A stretch of 64,000 nt of DNA from CAIJNA01 sp964516815 (GTDB taxonomy: Bacteria; Campylobacterota; Campylobacteria; Campylobacterales; Arcobacteraceae). The stretch is taken from positions 1-64,000 of the forward strand of contig CAZEXK010000002.1 in assembly GCA_964516815.1 (NCBI GenBank), written 5' to 3'. A program made the position numbers and the translations under genes. Shown in pieces: positions 15,952-25,099 of this stretch. Positions within the stretch are counted from its first letter, which is position 1. Each line of letters starts with the position of its first letter. The notes under the pieces are model-generated. The model was not told where the DNA came from. It ran no database searches and saw only the letters and a program-made list of their open reading frames with translations.

Positions 15952-18372
15952 TTAGTCAATATGAACATTTATTTCATCGAGTTGTTCTTCTAATAAATTA
16001 ACTTCTACATATTCTGCATATACTTTATTATCTATGAAAAATTTTACAATATCTCTATCGAGTTCATTAGCTTTTACCATATCTGACATAATATTTAAAG
16101 ATTGATTTAAAGAATTTGGATTTTTATATGGTCTATCACTTGCAGTGACTGCTTCAAAAACATCAGCTACTGCTAAAATTCTATCTTCTAAACTCATATC
16201 TTCACCCATAATTTCAGGAGCACCATATCCACCATGATTTCCATCTTTATTTTTATAAATCGTTTTATGATGTGAACCCGCAATAATTGGAACTCTTTGT
16301 AATTTTTTTGGAAATGATAAACTTTTTAACATATTATAACTTGTAATTACATGATTATTTATAGTAATTCTTTCTTCTTTTGTAAGTGTACCTTTAGTAA
16401 CTTGCATATTATATAATTGATCTTTATTTAATACATTGGTTTGTTTACCTTGAATAGATAATGTCAATTTTGAAATTTCATTAATTTTTTTTGTTCTTTG
16501 ACTATCAACAAATTCAACACCTTTATTTGATTCTTTTATAAAGTTTATGTCTTCATTTATTTTTAATATACTTTCATCAAATGTTTCTTTTAATTTTACA
16601 TGTTTTTTTTCATCATTAGATGCAAGTTTTGCTTTTAAGTATGTTATTTCTAAATCTCTTTTAACAATTTCAAACTTAGCTATTACTTCATGTATTCTGT
16701 CATATATTGTTTCAAGTTTTGTTGCTTTATCAACAACGTACTCAGGTGTTGTTATTTTACCAATATCATGCATCCATCCAGCAATATCAATTTGATTTAA
16801 TTCATCTTTAGTAAATACTTTATTTTTATATATTCCAACTTTATCTTCATTTATAGCAAGTGCAATCATAGTAGCTAATTCAGCAACTCTATTAATATGT
16901 CCACCTGTATATTTTGATTTTTCACTAATAGCATCCGCAGTTGATTTAATAAAATCCAATAATAATTTTTCAAGATCTTCAATTAATCTGGTGTTCGTAA
17001 TAGAAACGGCTGCTTGTGATGACATAGATAAAAGAAGTTTTTCATCATTTTTATCAAATACTATAATTTCACCATTTACTTCTTTTTTATTTAATAATTG
17101 AACAACTCCAATTATGTCATTCTCATGGTTTTTCATTGGAACTACTAACATGGATTGAGTTCTATATCCAGTACCTTTGTCAAAACTTTTTGTACCTTCA
17201 AAGTTAAATCCTTCAGCCGTATAAACATCAGGGATATTAATAAGTTTACCAGTTAGAGCACATAATGCAGCTACTTGTTGGTTATTTGCTTTTCCATCTT
17301 TTGTATAAAGATCTAAATCATTCCATGTTATTTTTTCTTGGGTTCCACCCATTTGAATATTTAATGAATCTGTTTGAACTACTTTAAAGTTTAGACTTTG
17401 ATTTTTTTCATCTAATAAGTACAATGTACCCGCATCTGCATTGGATAATTGTTTTGCTGCTATTAGTATTTGCTCCATTAGTGTATCAAAATCTTTTTCG
17501 TTTGATAGTGAGTGTCCAATTGCAATTAATTGATCAATATGATTTAAGGCTACGTGTTTTTTATGTAGTACTTCTATAATTTTAGAAGTTGTTAGATTTA
17601 TAATATCTCCATCTTTTAAAATTCTTCCACCATTTAATATATTTGGATAAGTTACATTTACTTCTTCATAAATATTAGGAATAAATGATGGTTTAAGATG
17701 ATTAATAAATATTTTTACATCATCTCTTTGTAAATGTACTAAGTCTTCATGTAAAAGTTTAGGAGTAAGATGTAAACTGTCAATTGCTAGTTTATTTAAG
17801 TGCGAGGGAAATGATACATCAATAATAACTGAGTTTATTTTTTTATTGTTATTTATTTCATCCCAAATATTTTTGCATTTTCCTGTATCTGAAGTGAAAA
17901 AAATGGCATTATCATTTTTTTCAATTACATAACCACAAGATCCATCAGTGTGATTATTTTTAATTGCTTTTATTTTGGTATCATTTATAAGAGTAGTTTC
18001 ATCTATGTTTATTTCTATTAATTGTATTGCCATACCAGCATTTTTGTCAAGAGGTATTTTTGTAAAATCTGGCCAGATTTCCCAATTGAATATATATTTT
18101 TTAAGATTTTCTAAAGTACCTTTTGTTCCATAAACAAAAAGCGGACTTTTCCTTTCATCAAAAAATACATCAACTAAAAATGGTATATCAGCAATATGAT
18201 CTAAATGTGTATGCGTTAAAAATATATGGTTTATAAGTTGAGCTTTTTCTTCTAAGCCTAGTAGTATATTTCCTGCATCAATTAAAATTTCATGGTCAAC
18301 TTGAATACATGTCATTGCAGTGTTATCAGTCTTTGCTCCATAGGCTCCTAATATTTTAATACTATCTTTCAT
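15952..18372 (-). CDS. Metallo-beta-lactamase / GAF / HD-GYP-like signalling protein
   Basis: An 806-residue cytosolic protein with three modules. Residues 1-265 form a metallo-beta-lactamase fold with HTHLDH at 54-59 and NNHTDGS and TSDTGK further on, resembling class II cyclic-nucleotide phosphodiesterases. Residues about 285-450 look like a GAF domain. Residues about 480-790 are HD-GYP-like: HINRVAELAT, MHDIGKITTPE near 534, and a second histidine pair near 700. The GYP signature is altered to GGYGAPEIM, and about 90 residues of predicted coiled coil are inserted between the HD motif and the helix TKEERITINNHVITSYNML. Possible c-di-GMP or cAMP turnover under GAF control, which is inference. 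It is convergent with the DUF234-like gene, 7 bp apart. Confidence 0.85.
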   Translation of the reverse strand: MKDSIKILGAYGAKTDNTAMTCIQVDHEILIDAGNILLGLEEKAQLINHIFLTHTHLDHIADIPFLVDVFFDERKSPLFVYGTKGTLENLKKYIFNWEIWPDFTKIPLDKNAGMAIQLIEINIDETTLINDTKIKAIKNNHTDGSCGYVIEKNDNAIFFTSDTGKCKNIWDEINNNKKINSVIIDVSFPSHLNKLAIDSLHLTPKLLHEDLVHLQRDDVKIFINHLKPSFIPNIYEEVNVTYPNILNGGRILKDGDIINLTTSKIIEVLHKKHVALNHIDQLIAIGHSLSNEKDFDTLMEQILIAAKQLSNADAGTLYLLDEKNQSLNFKVVQTDSLNIQMGGTQEKITWNDLDLYTKDGKANNQQVAALCALTGKLINIPDVYTAEGFNFEGTKSFDKGTGYRTQSMLVVPMKNHENDIIGVVQLLNKKEVNGEIIVFDKNDEKLLLSMSSQAAVSITNTRLIEDLEKLLLDFIKSTADAISEKSKYTGGHINRVAELATMIALAINEDKVGIYKNKVFTKDELNQIDIAGWMHDIGKITTPEYVVDKATKLETIYDRIHEVIAKFEIVKRDLEITYLKAKLASNDEKKHVKLKETFDESILKINEDINFIKESNKGVEFVDSQRTKKINEISKLTLSIQGKQTNVLNKDQLYNMQVTKGTLTKEERITINNHVITSYNMLKSLSFPKKLQRVPIIAGSHHKTIYKNKDGNHGGYGAPEIMGEDMSLEDRILAVADVFEAVTASDRPYKNPNSLNQSLNIMSDMVKANELDRDIVKFFIDNKVYAEYVEVNLLEEQLDEINVHID

Positions 18373-18441
18373 ATAGATATAACCTTTATTTGTATAATAC
18401 TTAAGATTATATCTAAATATCTATAAAATATAAAGATATAC

Positions 18442-20130
18442 TTAAATAGATTTTGAATTATCCATTAACACGGGTATAAATATAAGTGATATTATCACTG
18501 AAGATATAGTCCCAAATATCAATGCTACACCTAGACCACCAAATACTGGGTCTGATGCTAACAAGGCTGAACCTAATATAATAGCTATAGCTGTAAGCAT
18601 AATTGGCTTTGCTCTAGTATTTGAAGCAATAGCAATTGCTTGCTTTTTTTCTACATTTTCATTTTCTATTAAATCTTTTGCAAAGTCAATTAATAATAAT
18701 GAATTTCTAGATGATATTCCCATAAGTGCAATAAATCCTATTAATGATGTTGCAGTTAAAAAGAATGTTTGAGTAGTAAATATATCAGCTATTAAGTGTC
18801 CTATTATAACTCCTATGATGGATAAAAAGCTGCCACCTAGAATCATAGATGAAATTGCAAATGATTTATAATACACAACTAATAATAAGAATATTAAAAC
18901 CAATGCAGCAATAAACGCGGCACCTAAATCTCGAAATGTATCTAGCGTAACTTTCATCTCACCATCCCATCTTAACAAATATGTCTCACCAGTTTTTTTG
19001 TCTTTTAAATTTAAATCAAACATATAAGTACTTATTCCTGGTATTGTAGATACTTCATAATCTTTTGAAAATTTTTCAATCATTAAATCTCTAGCCTCTA
19101 ATAATGGATATACTTGACTTACCATATCTGTTTCAGCAATAACATTTACCATAGTTTTTAAGTTTTTATGAAATATTGTTGGAGTTGTTTTTGTTTCTAT
19201 AATTTCTACTACTTCAGTTAAAGGTATCATGAGACCATGTTTGTTCATTAGATTTAGTGAATTTAATTTATTTGTAATTGCAGAAAGTGAATTTTCACTA
19301 ATAGTTTGACTTTGTTTACTTAAAGATATAAAAATAGGTATTTGCATATTTTGTATTTCTGTATTTTTAACAGCTATTTGTGTTCCTTTAAATGCTAAAT
19401 ATAATATATTATTTATTTGTTCAACACTCAATTGAGCTCTTGAAATTTTATCATTTATTGGTATTAATTTATATGATTTTTTTACTTCATCAGCCATTAC
19501 ATCAATATCTACTAGTCCTTGTGTTTGTTTAAATATTGTTGAAACTTTATGTGCTAAATCGGTAACTTTATTTGAATTTTCTCCATAAACTTCTAAAACT
19601 ATTGAAGCTAAAGTAGGAGGGCCTGCTGGCATTTCAATCATTTTTAGATTTGTACCTTTTATTAATGATGCACAACTTTCTTTTAAAACTGGTCTTAATC
19701 TTTGAACCATTAAATAAGATATATCATCTCTAGTATTTTTGTCACTTAGATTTACAACGATTTCACAAAACTGCTCGCCTTGTTTCATTGCACTTCCTTT
19801 TACAAGTCCAGCATAATCAAGCGGAGAACCATGTGCATAAAATAGTTCCATATTTTCAACGTCATTTTCTTTTTCTAATATATTAGTTACACATTTACTT
19901 ACTATTTTTGTTTGTTCAATAGATGAACCTGTAGGTGTATCAATATATATTGTATATGTATTTGTACTTTTTCCAGGAAGCATTTTTGCTAATACTATTT
20001 TAGTTGGTAGCATAAAAATGGATAAAAATAATGCTATAAATACTAATATAATCACTAGATTTTTTTTAGATTTATTATCTAATATAGAATAAATAAATTC
20101 TTCAAATCTTTGTTTGTTATTCTGTGACAT
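18442..20130 (-). CDS. RND efflux permease, C-terminal half
   Basis: A 562-residue inner-membrane protein corresponding to TM7-TM12 and the second periplasmic loop of an HAE1-type RND pump. TM7 is near residues 25-45, a large periplasmic domain follows (residues about 50-380), then five helices. Conserved segments are LIGFIALMGISSRNSLLLIDFA and ANTRAKPIMLTAIAIILGS. The ATG overlaps by one base the stop of the N-terminal half (TAATG), with AGAGGA 6-7 nt upstream. The pump is therefore made as two polypeptides split in the cytosolic loop between TM6 and TM7. It is the last gene of the efflux operon. Confidence 0.88.
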   Translation of the reverse strand: MSQNNKQRFEEFIYSILDNKSKKNLVIILVFIALFLSIFMLPTKIVLAKMLPGKSTNTYTIYIDTPTGSSIEQTKIVSKCVTNILEKENDVENMELFYAHGSPLDYAGLVKGSAMKQGEQFCEIVVNLSDKNTRDDISYLMVQRLRPVLKESCASLIKGTNLKMIEMPAGPPTLASIVLEVYGENSNKVTDLAHKVSTIFKQTQGLVDIDVMADEVKKSYKLIPINDKISRAQLSVEQINNILYLAFKGTQIAVKNTEIQNMQIPIFISLSKQSQTISENSLSAITNKLNSLNLMNKHGLMIPLTEVVEIIETKTTPTIFHKNLKTMVNVIAETDMVSQVYPLLEARDLMIEKFSKDYEVSTIPGISTYMFDLNLKDKKTGETYLLRWDGEMKVTLDTFRDLGAAFIAALVLIFLLLVVYYKSFAISSMILGGSFLSIIGVIIGHLIADIFTTQTFFLTATSLIGFIALMGISSRNSLLLIDFAKDLIENENVEKKQAIAIASNTRAKPIMLTAIAIILGSALLASDPVFGGLGVALIFGTISSVIISLIFIPVLMDNSKSI

Positions 20131-21740
20131 TATATTTCCTCTTGTTTTGTATGAGTTGTTTTTCTTATTTCTCTTTTTAAAAGTTTTTTACTTAAATATG
20201 GAGTAAAAATATAAGCTATAAATAATGATGCAAGTAAAGCTACGGGTACATTATAAGGTATTGGTTTCATAAATTCGCCCATCATACCACCAACAAAAGC
20301 CATAGGAACCATAGTAAGTATGATTGCAAGTGTAGCAACATTTGTAGGTGCTCCAATTTCATCTGTTGCTTGTATTAATAACTCATCCATACTTTTATTA
20401 TCACTTTTAGAGGAGTGTAAATGTCTATGTATATTTTCAATAACAATAATTGCAGCATCAACTAGTAATCCCAATGATAATAAAAATGCAAAAAGGGTAA
20501 TTCTGTTTATTGTTTGATCAGTCATATAAGCTACAAATAAAGTTATAGCTAATATTGCTGGAACAGTAAATGTAACTATAATAGACTCTCTCCATCCTAG
20601 AAAAAATATTAACATAATTGCAATAATAATAATAGTAATTACAAGATGACTAACTAGTTCATTTACTGCTTCATTTGCTCTTTGTCCATAATCACGAGTA
20701 ATTGTAAAGTGTATACCTTGTTTATTTAATTCTTCTTTTTTTAATTCTAAAAGTTTATTTATATTAGTTGAAACATCAACGGCATTTGTACCAGATAATT
20801 TTGAAACACTTAATGTAATCTGCTTATAACTTGAAGTAGTATTTGTTTCTTTATTTTTAATTATTATTTGAGCTTCTTGTTTATTTTGTACATTTATACC
20901 TCTTGTAACAGTAGATACATTTTTTAAGTATATTGGACTATGTAAGTATTGTGCAACTATTATATTTTCTATGTCTTGTACAGTTTCAATAGCGTTTTTT
21001 ATTCCAAATACTACTATTTGATTATTTTTAGTTTTTACATCAACATTTGGAACGATAGAAGTTATAGCTTTAATTCCTTGTGCTATTTGTCCTATAGATA
21101 TATTATAACCTTTTAGCTTACCTAAGTCTATTTGTATATTAAATTGTTGTTTTTTTGCACCAAATAATTTTGTTTTTGCAATATCTTTTATAGAATTTAT
21201 TTCTTTTTTTAAATTTTCAATAGTGTTTAAAAATGAATAATAATTATGTTTTGCATCTTTTTGATAAAATGCAATATTTACAATTGGAATATCTATATCA
21301 ATATCAAGAGGTTTTATAATTGGTTGCATAATTTTATCTGGCATCATATCCATATTTTGCATAACTTTATCATATATTTTAAGATTTGAAACTTCTCTAT
21401 TTTGTCCTATATAATACATAACATTTACAATTGCAACATTATTACTTGACATAGAATATATATGTTCAATACCTTTAATTTCACGAAGTTTTTGTTCTAA
21501 TGGCTCTACAATTATTTTTTCTACTTCTTTTGGTGTTAATCCAGGTGAAGGTATTATTATACTTCCTCCTGATATAGCAATTTGAGGATCTTCTTCTCTT
21601 GGCATTATTTCTAACGATAAATAACCTAAAATTATTAAAAAAACTGCAAGTAATGCAGTTAGTGGATTGTATAAGAAAGCTTTTGCTAATTTACCAGCAC
21701 TGTCAGTAACTTTTATATCTTCTAATGAGTCATTTGACAT
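20130..21740 (-). CDS. RND efflux permease, N-terminal half
   Basis: A 536-residue protein with TM1 (about residues 25-45), the first periplasmic porter region, and TM2-TM6. It contains MPREEDPQIAISGGSIIIPSPG after TM1, as in HAE1-type pumps, and the proton-relay helix LLVDAAIIVIENIHRHL with the conserved aspartate and glutamate. It ends shortly after TM6 with a basic tail. Together with the next gene it makes about 1100 residues, the usual length of one RND permease. The substrates are unknown. The ATG overlaps the adaptor stop by one base. Confidence 0.88.
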   Translation of the reverse strand: MSNDSLEDIKVTDSAGKLAKAFLYNPLTALLAVFLIILGYLSLEIMPREEDPQIAISGGSIIIPSPGLTPKEVEKIIVEPLEQKLREIKGIEHIYSMSSNNVAIVNVMYYIGQNREVSNLKIYDKVMQNMDMMPDKIMQPIIKPLDIDIDIPIVNIAFYQKDAKHNYYSFLNTIENLKKEINSIKDIAKTKLFGAKKQQFNIQIDLGKLKGYNISIGQIAQGIKAITSIVPNVDVKTKNNQIVVFGIKNAIETVQDIENIIVAQYLHSPIYLKNVSTVTRGINVQNKQEAQIIIKNKETNTTSSYKQITLSVSKLSGTNAVDVSTNINKLLELKKEELNKQGIHFTITRDYGQRANEAVNELVSHLVITIIIIAIMLIFFLGWRESIIVTFTVPAILAITLFVAYMTDQTINRITLFAFLLSLGLLVDAAIIVIENIHRHLHSSKSDNKSMDELLIQATDEIGAPTNVATLAIILTMVPMAFVGGMMGEFMKPIPYNVPVALLASLFIAYIFTPYLSKKLLKREIRKTTHTKQEEI

Positions 21741-22507
21741 TATTCACCCTTTATTATTACTTTTGAATACATTCCTGGGTATACATTTTTATTTGATTCA
21801 AATGATATTTTTATCAAAAATGTATGTGTCATTGGATTAGAACTAGGAATTATTGAATCAACTCTACCACTTGTAGTATATTCTATAGATGGAATTTGAA
21901 CTTCAACCTCACTGCCTTTTTTGATTTTAAACAAATTTGTTTCAGATATTTCTGCTTTTACTTTTATATCACTCAAATCTGTTAGTACAAGTGCTGGCAT
22001 ACCTGGCATTGCCATTTCTCCAACTTTTACCATTTTTTTAGTAATTACACCTGAATTTGGTGCTTTAATTTCTAAATATTTATATTGGTTATTAACTTCT
22101 GATAATTGCGCTTTAGCTACATTTATCATATCTCTTAAATTATTGTGATTCATTTGTAATTCTTCAACTTGAGATTCAGATACTAAACCTTTGGCTAATA
22201 ATCTTTTAAATCTAGCATAATTTCTTTTTACAATTTGATATTGAGTAGTATACATAGACACCTGTAGTTTTGCTTGTCTTTTTTTTGCGTCAATATCAGT
22301 TGTGTCTATTTTATACAATAATTGATCTTTTTCTACTAAAGAACCTTCTGAAACATGTAATTCCTTTACAAATCCCATAAATCTACTTGTAATAAACTTT
22401 TCATTGTCTGAAATGACAGTTGCACTTAATTCAATATTTTGTGCATGTGTAATATTTGTTAATATCACAAATGCAAATAAAATTTTTGTTAAAATTAATT
22501 TTTTCAT
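21740..22507 (-). CDS. Efflux RND periplasmic adaptor (membrane fusion protein)
   Basis: A 255-residue HlyD/AcrA-type adaptor linking the RND pump to the TolC channel. The signal peptide is about residues 1-22. The lipoyl half-motif is FVKELHVSEGSLVEKDQLLYKID, followed by a short alpha-helical hairpin (about 70-130, with LAKGLVSESQVEEL), the second lipoyl half APNSGVITKKMVKVGEMA and a beta-barrel ending VYPGMYSKVIIKG. It is short for the family because the membrane-proximal domain is missing. The ATG overlaps the upstream stop by 4 nt. Confidence 0.9.
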   Translation of the reverse strand: MKKLILTKILFAFVILTNITHAQNIELSATVISDNEKFITSRFMGFVKELHVSEGSLVEKDQLLYKIDTTDIDAKKRQAKLQVSMYTTQYQIVKRNYARFKRLLAKGLVSESQVEELQMNHNNLRDMINVAKAQLSEVNNQYKYLEIKAPNSGVITKKMVKVGEMAMPGMPALVLTDLSDIKVKAEISETNLFKIKKGSEVEVQIPSIEYTTSGRVDSIIPSSNPMTHTFLIKISFESNKNVYPGMYSKVIIKGE

Positions 22508-22902
22508 TTTTTACCTTTATCATTAATTTTTCTTATAGAAGCTAAAGATATATACTCTTCAACACCATTTAGCTTACACCATGCATATTTATCACAACTT
22601 TCAATTTTTACTACATGGTCTTGAGCTAATACTTTTATTACTTTTGCAGTACTAGATGCAGCATTTCTTATTTGAGTATTGTTTTTTCTTACTTCATACT
22701 TAAGTATTTCATGTTTATTTACAATATTTTGTATAAGATTTTGTGTTATATTATTGTCAAGAGTTTTTATAGTTTTATTTGTGTCTATTTGCTTTGTTGT
22801 ATTAATATCGTTACTTATATTTAAATCTATACTTGTATTTATGTCCATACTTATATTTGTATCAACTACATTCTCATAATTTATTTGTTCATCAATAAAA
22901 CC
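22504..22902 (-). CDS. SH3-domain part of the tolC gene (3' end of the gene across the gap)
   Basis: From the ATG at 22848 the frame gives 114 residues: a D/N/T-rich repeat linker and a bacterial SH3 domain (about the last 60 residues, with QIRNAASSTAKVIKVL, KIESCDKYAWCKLN, EEYISLASIRKI). However the frame is open upstream to the gap edge at 22902 and encodes 18 residues (GFIDEQINYENVVDTNIS) identical to the TolC residues on the other side of the gap. The simplest reading is that this is the C-terminus of TolC, giving 585 residues in all. If it were a separate gene, no ribosome binding site precedes the ATG. It overlaps the adaptor gene by 4 nt. Confidence 0.75.
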   Translation of the reverse strand, partial: GFIDEQINYENVVDTNISMDINTSIDLNISNDINTTKQIDTNKTIKTLDNNITQNLIQNIVNKHEILKYEVRKNNTQIRNAASSTAKVIKVLAQDHVVKIESCDKYAWCKLNGVEEYISLASIRKINDKGKK

Positions 22903-23002
22903 NNNNNNNNNNNNNNNNNNNNNNNNNNNNNNNNNNNNNNNNNNNNNNNNNNNNNNNNNNNNNNNNNNNNNNNNNNNNNNNNNNNNNNNNNNNNNNNNNN
23001 NN
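22903..23002. other. Assembly gap of 100 N flanked by a 55-bp exact duplication
   Basis: The 55 bases before the gap (22848-22902) equal the 55 bases after it (23003-23057). This is the signature of two contigs that overlap but were scaffolded with a placeholder of 100 N. Collapsing the copies keeps one open frame through tolC into the SH3 domain. The flanking sequence is an 18-bp-scale low-complexity coding repeat, which may have broken the assembly. A real tandem duplication cannot be excluded from this sequence alone. Confidence 0.85.
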
Positions 23003-24416
23003 TACTTATATTTGTATCAACTACATTCTCATAATTTATTTGTTCATCAATAAAACCAGTTTCATGTACATCTTGACCAAGTGCTAACTGCAATGATGCG
23101 CCTGCTAAACTAAGTTCATATCTAGCCATAATTACATTAGCTCTTGCTTTTTGTGCATTTGCTTGTTGCATTAATAAATCACTCATTTTAAGTAATGAGT
23201 TTTTATACATCTCATTTGATTGTTCTAAAACTTCCAAAGCCAAATTTTGAGCTAGTATTTTTTCTTTTAAAACTGATTTTTTAGTGTAAAGTGTTAATAC
23301 AGATTTTTCAACATCGAGTTTGATTGCATCTTTCATATAGTCTAATTGATATTTTGTTTTGGCATAAGTGATTTTTGCTTTTTTTACTTCTGATGATGTT
23401 TTCATACCATTAAAAAGTGTATATTCAAGTCCAAGAGCAGCTGTATAGTAATCTTTTTCTTTATCTATTGTTAATTTATCATCATTAAATCCATATTCTA
23501 AATGAAGTCCAAGCATAGGATAATGTCCACTTTTTTCATATGATATTTTTTTATTCATGGTATTTACATTATGCTTCATCCATTTGTAATCTTCTCTTTT
23601 TAAAAGGTAAGAATCTTGTAACGATTTTAAATTATTTGTATCTATATTTATATCCATAAAATCGTCAACATTTGTAATTGTATCATCTGATGTCAAAAAT
23701 TTTAAATAAGCAATTGCAAGTGCATATTTGTTGTTTGATTCTAATAACATTGAGTTTATCCCCATATCATAAACTTGTGCTTGTTGTACATCTATTTTTG
23801 TTACATAACCTTCATTATGCATTTCTGTTGCAAAATTAACAAATGAAGTTGTTGCAGTTTTGGCATCTTTAGTTGCTAGTATGAATTGTTTAGCAGCAAC
23901 TGCACCGTTGTATGCTTTTAATACTTCTAGACCTAATTGTTTTGTATCATATGTGTATTTAGCAGTATTTGCTAAAACTTGTAGTTTAGACATGTTTTTT
24001 GCTTCTGAAAGTTTAAAACCTGCAAATAAAGGTAAATCATAAATAAGCTTTGTTTCAAAGTTTACTCTCGCCTCTGGATTATTTAAATCTTTGGGTTGTA
24101 CTGTAAGTATATTAGGGTTTGAGTTATCAAATTGTGAAAATCCAAAAGCACCAAAATCAGCTTCTCTACTTCCAAGTTTCATTCCAAATACATTCATAGC
24201 ATTATTTGATTTTGAAACAGTTTCTTTAAATTTTAAAGTTCCATAATTGTAAGATTTTGCATTTGAAAGATCACTTTGTGCTTCATCTATAGACAATTTA
24301 TTAGCTTTTAAACTTTTGTTGTTTTGTAAAGTTTTATTTAACGCTTCATTAAAATCAATTGTCGTTGACATTAGGTTAGTACCTAAAAATACAGTAAGTA
24401 ATGCTTTTTTATACAT
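23003..24416 (-). CDS. TolC-family outer membrane efflux protein (continues into SH3 domain)
   Basis: Outer-membrane channel of a tripartite efflux pump. The signal peptide is about residues 1-17. Two outer membrane efflux protein repeats follow, rich in long helices: FNEALNKTLQNNKSLKANKL at the start, and SGHYPMLGLHLEYGFNDD with ALGLEYTLFNGMKTSSEVK in the second half. The TolC part ends near residue 453 and runs into the repeat linker at the gap. The residues that appear after the gap in this frame (to 22881) are an artefact of the arbitrary gap length. The start codon shares one base with the stop of tetR, so the operon is tetR-tolC-adaptor-RND-RND. Confidence 0.88.
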
Positions 24417-25009
24417 TAGTTCTCCTCGAATTTGTTTATTAAGTTTATTTGTTTTTTTATATATTTTTGAACATTACTAGACAAATCATAGTTATTCAAC
24501 GTGTTTGATACTACAAAGATACCTACTATATCATCAAACATTTGCTCAGATATACTTTGATTGTCTATTATGCTTTTTAATATACTTATATATTTACACC
24601 TTATATTAGCATTATATTGCTTGACTTTTTCATTTGGCTTTGATAAACATACAATTAGAAACTGTTTGTATATTTCTCTTTGTGTAATTATTAACTTATC
24701 ATGACTAATGAAGATATCAAAAATAGCAAATACTTTGTCCATATTATTATGAATTGACATTAAAGATTTTTGTAATTTTTTGTCATATGTTTCTTGCATG
24801 CAAGACATAAGTTCAAATACTATATCTTCTTTACTAGTAAAATACTCATATATAGTTCCTTTGCCAATTCCAGCTGTTTTGGCTAGTTTACTTATGCTTA
24901 TATCATGAAATTGATTATCTTTTAAAATACTACAGCAAGATTGTGCAATAGTTTTACGTTTAAATAATCTTTTATTCGTATCTTTAATGATATATTCCTT
25001 AATGACCAT
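24416..25009 (-). CDS. TetR/AcrR-family repressor of the efflux operon
   Basis: A 197-residue regulator. The N-terminal helix-turn-helix lies at about residues 20-65, with ISISKLAKTAGIGKGTIYEYFTSKEDIVFEL, the TetR signature. The C-terminal ligand domain is variable and includes CMQETYDKKL. It is the first gene of the efflux operon, overlapping tolC by one base. Two copies of the palindrome TGACCAnTGGTCA flank its promoter, one covering its own start codon, so negative autoregulation and co-regulation of the pump are likely. The inducing ligand is unknown. Confidence 0.92.
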   Translation of the reverse strand: MVIKEYIIKDTNKRLFKRKTIAQSCCSILKDNQFHDISISKLAKTAGIGKGTIYEYFTSKEDIVFELMSCMQETYDKKLQKSLMSIHNNMDKVFAIFDIFISHDKLIITQREIYKQFLIVCLSKPNEKVKQYNANIRCKYISILKSIIDNQSISEQMFDDIVGIFVVSNTLNNYDLSSNVQKYIKKQINLINKFEEN

Positions 25010-25015
25010 TGGTCA
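25003..25015. promoter_or_regulatory. TetR operator O1, over the repressor start codon
   Basis: Perfect palindrome TGACCATTGGTCA. On the minus strand the ATG of tetR (25009-25007) is its centre. It lies just downstream of the -10 box at 25025-25030, so bound repressor would block transcription initiation or clearance. Confidence 0.7.
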
Positions 25016-25024
25016 ATTTAATGA

Positions 25025-25030
25025 ATTATA
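25025..25030 (-). promoter_or_regulatory. Candidate -10 box of the tetR-efflux operon
   Basis: TATAAT on the minus strand, flanked by operators O1 and O2. The predicted transcript leader is only about 10 nt and shows no ribosome binding site before the ATG. Confidence 0.5.
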
Positions 25031-25059
25031 TCTATTGTTTCTTAATTTTATATAAAAAT

Positions 25060-25072
25060 TGACCAATGGTCA
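25060..25072. promoter_or_regulatory. TetR operator O2, upstream of the operon promoter
   Basis: TGACCAATGGTCA, the same palindrome with a different central base, centred 57 bp from O1. It sits immediately upstream of the expected -35 region, in the space between the end of the YeeE gene and tetR. Confidence 0.65.
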
Positions 25073-25099
25073 TAAAATAATAATGATAATAATTTTATT

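Noticed and set aside
22881..22902. Apparent TolC C-terminus reading VLLMNK then stop, just before the gap
   Set aside because: It arises only because 100 N shifts the frame. The true frame, shown by the duplicated 55 bp, continues into the SH3 domain.
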